Source: Streptomyces sp. DH24 (GTDB lineage Bacteria > Actinomycetota > Actinomycetes > Streptomycetales > Streptomycetaceae). Taken from it: DNA of 64,000 bases. A model generated the notes under the pieces. The model was not told the origin of the DNA and made no database searches. It saw only the letters and a program-made list of their open reading frames with translations. The DNA lies in assembly GCF_029813775.1 (NCBI RefSeq), contig NZ_JARVKW010000016.1, positions 1 through 64,000 on the forward strand, read 5' to 3'. Positions within the stretch are counted from its first letter, which is position 1; each line of letters begins with the position of its first letter. Positions 61,634 through 64,000 of this stretch are shown one piece after another. Both the position numbers and the translations under genes were made by a program.

Positions 61634-62043
61634 TGCTGTTCACGCAGGTGCGCGGCCTGCCGGTGAGGGGAGCGGGTATCGGCGCCGAGGTGGGCGTCCT
61701 GCAGTCGCTGACCGTCGACGTTGCCGCCGGCACGGTCACGCAGCTGCGCGTCCGCACGGGCCGGCTCGGCAAGGCGGTCCTGCCGTGGTCGGCGCTGCGG
61801 TCCTTCGGGCCCGGCGGCGTGATCGTCGACGCGCCGCACTCCCCCGGCCCGGTGCCGCCGCACCACGACGTCCTGGACCGGCGGATCCTCACCGACGCGG
61901 GCGAGCTGCGCGGCACGGTGCTGGACGTCGCGTTCGACCAGGACACCGGCCGGATCGAGGCGGTCTTCACGACGCTCGGCGAGGTGCCGCCGCGCCGGCT
62001 GCTCGGGCTCGGCGACTACGCCCTGGTCGTCCTCGCGGGCTGA
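61633..62043 (+). CDS. PRC-barrel-like protein
   Basis: A 136-residue protein that also consists of PRC-barrel-like strands (VRGAGIGAEVGVLQSLTVDV, LRGTVLDVAFDQDTGRIEAVF). It overlaps the preceding gene by one base, so both products are made together and probably form a complex. ATG 61633 is preferred; GTG 61630 is one codon upstream. It converges on the DUF6777 gene with 10 bases between. The function is unknown. Confidence 0.7.
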   Translation: MLFTQVRGLPVRGAGIGAEVGVLQSLTVDVAAGTVTQLRVRTGRLGKAVLPWSALRSFGPGGVIVDAPHSPGPVPPHHDVLDRRILTDAGELRGTVLDVAFDQDTGRIEAVFTTLGEVPPRRLLGLGDYALVVLAG

Positions 62044-62053
62044 GCCGGACCGC

Positions 62054-63268
62054 TCACATCGCCGGGGAGCTGTCCGGCTGCTGCTCGCCGGAGCCGGGCG
62101 CCGACTGCGGCGGCGTGCCGGGCGCGGGCTCGGACGCCGGCGGCGAGTCCTCGGGCGAGGGCTCCTCGGAGGTCGGCGGGTCCGGCGACTCCGGCTCCGG
62201 CTCGGGGGTGGTGCCGTTCTCGCGCGGGGAGGACTCCTCGTCCGGCTCGGCCGGCGTCGACGGTGTCGTGACGCTCGCCGACGGGGTGGGCCGGTCGGCC
62301 GGGGGCTCCGTCTCGCGGTCCTTCCCGCCGGTGTCGCCCTTGGCGCGGGTGAACCAGGTGCCCTCCTCGGGGTCGTAGACGACGAAGGACTTGACCGGTT
62401 GCTTCGCGGGCGAGACCGCGACGACGCCCGCCGGGTCGTACGACGGCCAGGAGTCGCCGGTCCGGCGCGGGGTGCCCTGCTGGGCGACGGGCGCGGTCAG
62501 CGGGTTGCCGCAGGCGCACCGCACGCGGGGCTCGCCGCGGTCGTCGATCAGGACGGCGGTGCCCGCCTGGAGGACGGCCTGGTAGCTGGTGGCGGCGCCG
62601 TCGCGGTAGCCGTGGTTGGTGACGCGGGTGTCCATGCGCAGTTGCACGGGGGTGAGGGAGCGCAGATGGGCCGGGACGCCGGACGGCGCGACCCGGGCGA
62701 CCGAGGCGAACGCCCTGTTCTTCGCCGGGTCCGCCGCCAGGGCCTTGATCTGCTTCTCGACGTCGCAGCTGGCGACGTTGCGCGTGCCGCCGTAGAGGCC
62801 GGGCGCGCCGCCGTCCACGCCGCGCACCGCGTTCGCGGACGGCGACTGGGTCGTCGGGGACGGGGTGACGGGCGGGGCCGAGTCGTCCTTCGCCGTCGAC
62901 TCGGTGAACGGGTCGGGGCCGGACTTGCCCGCGGCCTGGAGGAAGATCTCGCCGCCGGCCTCCGAGCCGCCGTCGGGGCGGCTGAAAACCAGAGCGACGA
63001 TCACGGCGGCGGCGACGACCGCGGCGATGGTCGCCACCCTGGGCACGGACCGCCACCAGGGTCTGCCCGGTTCGGACGGATCCCGGTGGGCACCGCCCGA
63101 CGAGGGCGGCGGCGGCGGTCCGGAGGGCGGCTGTGACGGCGGGCCGGACGACGGAGGCTGCGACGAGGGCGGTCCGGACGACTGCCGGGTGGGGCCCTCG
63201 GAAGGACCGGACAGCGGGCCGGAGGGCGGCCCAGTGGGGCGGCCGGATGACGGCGGTTCGGCGCTCAT
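62054..63268 (-). CDS. DUF6777 domain membrane-anchored protein
   Basis: A 404-residue protein with a low-complexity Pro/Gly/Ser N-terminus (1-65), one transmembrane helix (VATIAAVVAAAVIVALVF, about 77-94), an extracytoplasmic domain (about 100-310) and an acidic Pro/Ser/Glu tail. GLYGGTRNVASCDVEKQIKAL, LTPVQLRMDTRVTNHGYRDG and CACGNPLTAP, read in parts, are hallmarks of the streptomycete family DUF6777. The three cysteines are conserved. The function is unknown. It is divergent from the streptophobe-like gene across 205 bases that contain the AT-rich repeat CACAA(8)TTGTG (63371-63388). Confidence 0.82.
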   Translation of the reverse strand: MSAEPPSSGRPTGPPSGPLSGPSEGPTRQSSGPPSSQPPSSGPPSQPPSGPPPPPSSGGAHRDPSEPGRPWWRSVPRVATIAAVVAAAVIVALVFSRPDGGSEAGGEIFLQAAGKSGPDPFTESTAKDDSAPPVTPSPTTQSPSANAVRGVDGGAPGLYGGTRNVASCDVEKQIKALAADPAKNRAFASVARVAPSGVPAHLRSLTPVQLRMDTRVTNHGYRDGAATSYQAVLQAGTAVLIDDRGEPRVRCACGNPLTAPVAQQGTPRRTGDSWPSYDPAGVVAVSPAKQPVKSFVVYDPEEGTWFTRAKGDTGGKDRETEPPADRPTPSASVTTPSTPAEPDEESSPRENGTTPEPEPESPDPPTSEEPSPEDSPPASEPAPGTPPQSAPGSGEQQPDSSPAM

Positions 63269-63370
63269 CGAGCTCTTCTTCCCGCGTGGGTCCGTGCGGC
63301 TTCTTGTGCGTCCTCAAGCGCCTCAGGCGTTCTGATGCACTCTCACGCGCAGGAAATGTGCCGCTTTGTT

Positions 63371-63388
63371 CACAACATTCTCATTGTG
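63371..63388. promoter_or_regulatory. AT-rich inverted repeat in a divergent promoter region
   Basis: CACAA (63371-63375) and TTGTG (63384-63388) flank CATTCTCA. It is the only AT-rich patch in the 205 bases between the DUF6777 and streptophobe-like genes and is probably part of a promoter or operator. Confidence 0.35.
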
Positions 63389-63473
63389 TGCCCGTGTCCC
63401 GGGTCGCCCGCAAGCCGACGCGGACGGCCGAGCCCGGCGGGCGCACCCGACGGTGGCTGCCTAGCGTGGCAGC

Positions 63474-64000
63474 GTGAGCTCACGGACCCCCTCCGATCAG
63501 GCCGTCGTCGCCCGCCACGGCTGGGTGCAGGCCGGCGCCACCGTGCTGGCCGGCCTGATCGCCATGGCCGTGGTCGCCGCGCTGGGGCTGTGGGCCGCCG
63601 GTGCCACCGGCCTGCCGGACAACGCGTTCTGGCGGGTCGTGGCCGCGACCCTCGTCACGGCGGTAGGCGGCGTCGTCGAGATGTCGGGGGACGCCGGCGG
63701 ACTGGCCGACACGGACGCCGGGCTGACCGTGATCCCGCTGTCCGTCACGCTGACCGGCGCGCTCGTGGTCGCCGCCGGTTTCCTGCGTCCGCTGCGGCAC
63801 CGGGCGGTCGCGGGCGCCCGGGAGCTGGCCGGCTGGGCCGGGCGGATCGCCGCCCTGTGGCTCCTGGCGCTCCTGGCGCTGGTCCTCGCCGCGCGCAAGA
63901 CCTTCGAGGTGTCCCTCGGCGAAGGGGCGCCGGCCGACATCGGCGAGCTGTTCGGGGTGTCGCCGAGGGTCGGCTTCCGCGCCGACGCGCCGCTGACGCT
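63474..64000 (+). CDS. Streptophobe-family membrane protein (partial at window end)
   Basis: The frame from GTG 63474 is open to the end of the window (175 codons). It encodes hydrophobic segments at about residues 20-42, 52-68, 80-100 and 120-142 and the phrase PRVGFRADAPLT. The style and the position next to a DUF6777 gene fit the streptophobe family, large multi-pass membrane proteins of Streptomyces of unknown function. TAGCGT (63462-63467) stands 6 bases before the GTG, so the transcript is probably leaderless. Because the C-terminal part is outside the window, the family call is moderate. Confidence 0.7.
   Translation, partial: MSSRTPSDQAVVARHGWVQAGATVLAGLIAMAVVAALGLWAAGATGLPDNAFWRVVAATLVTAVGGVVEMSGDAGGLADTDAGLTVIPLSVTLTGALVVAAGFLRPLRHRAVAGARELAGWAGRIAALWLLALLALVLAARKTFEVSLGEGAPADIGELFGVSPRVGFRADAPLT

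Overview
The window looks like a chromosomal segment of a Streptomyces species. Evidence is very high GC with GC-rich third codon positions, an SsgA-like protein, PopR next to a clpP3-clpP4 pair, a SigB-family stress network, and several families known mainly from streptomycetes (DUF6480, DUF6098, DUF6328, DUF6777, streptophobe). From memory the gene order resembles the S. coelicolor stretch that runs from the second trehalose/glycogen operon to the clpP3/clpP4 region; this synteny was not computed.

Layout. 1-3898: end of a GlgE-pathway operon (treS tail, maltokinase, branching enzyme) closed by a hairpin. 4011-7426: YbdK-type carboxylate-amine ligase, a small DUF6480 membrane protein and an acyl-CoA synthetase. 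7541-13956: a stress-signalling block with two RsbW-like ATPases, a SpoIIAA-like STAS protein and a five-gene overlapping stressosome operon (RsbR, RsbS, RsbT, an RsbT-RsbX fusion, a GAF/SpoIIE phosphatase). 13966-20718: two exported proteins, a type II NADH dehydrogenase, a FUSC membrane protein and a DUF1206 protein. 20804-22288: a SigB-family sigma factor and another RsbW-like protein. 22529-29462: PLP decarboxylase, a candidate small RNA, a lone cyclic-nucleotide-binding domain, a decayed MFS transporter, a LysE/LysG pair, TetR, saccharopine-dehydrogenase-like. 29622-43477: short UvrA-like ABC protein, DUF6098, DUF488, TetR plus flavin dehydrogenase, AlkB-like, MBL, DUF4032, USP, VOC, SGNH hydrolase, a TerD-CAP-CAP fusion, AIM24. 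43697-46967: TPR protein, polyprenyl synthetase and threonine-dehydratase-like enzyme behind a palindromic operator array. 47128-49088: two eroded genes around an F420-type oxidoreductase. 49151-57187: SsgA-like, DUF6328, aldo/keto reductase, FAD monooxygenase, SRPBCC, RNase HI, two VOC proteins, epoxide hydrolase. 57337-60830: clpP3, clpP4, popR, a second SigB-family sigma factor and an RsbW-like protein. 61049-64000: PRC-barrel proteins, a DUF6777 protein and the start of a streptophobe protein.

The unifying theme is general stress. Two SigB-type sigma factors, four RsbW-like kinases, STAS antagonists and PP2C phosphatases share the window. At least five genes (DUF6098, SsgA-like, SRPBCC, the second sigma factor and its neighbouring RsbW-like protein) are preceded by matches to the SigB-type promoter GNNT-N14/16-GGGTAY, so the window seems to encode both the regulator and part of its own regulon. 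The most striking protein-level observation is that ClpP4 lacks the catalytic histidine (Gly125 instead), while its operon partner ClpP3 has a full triad.
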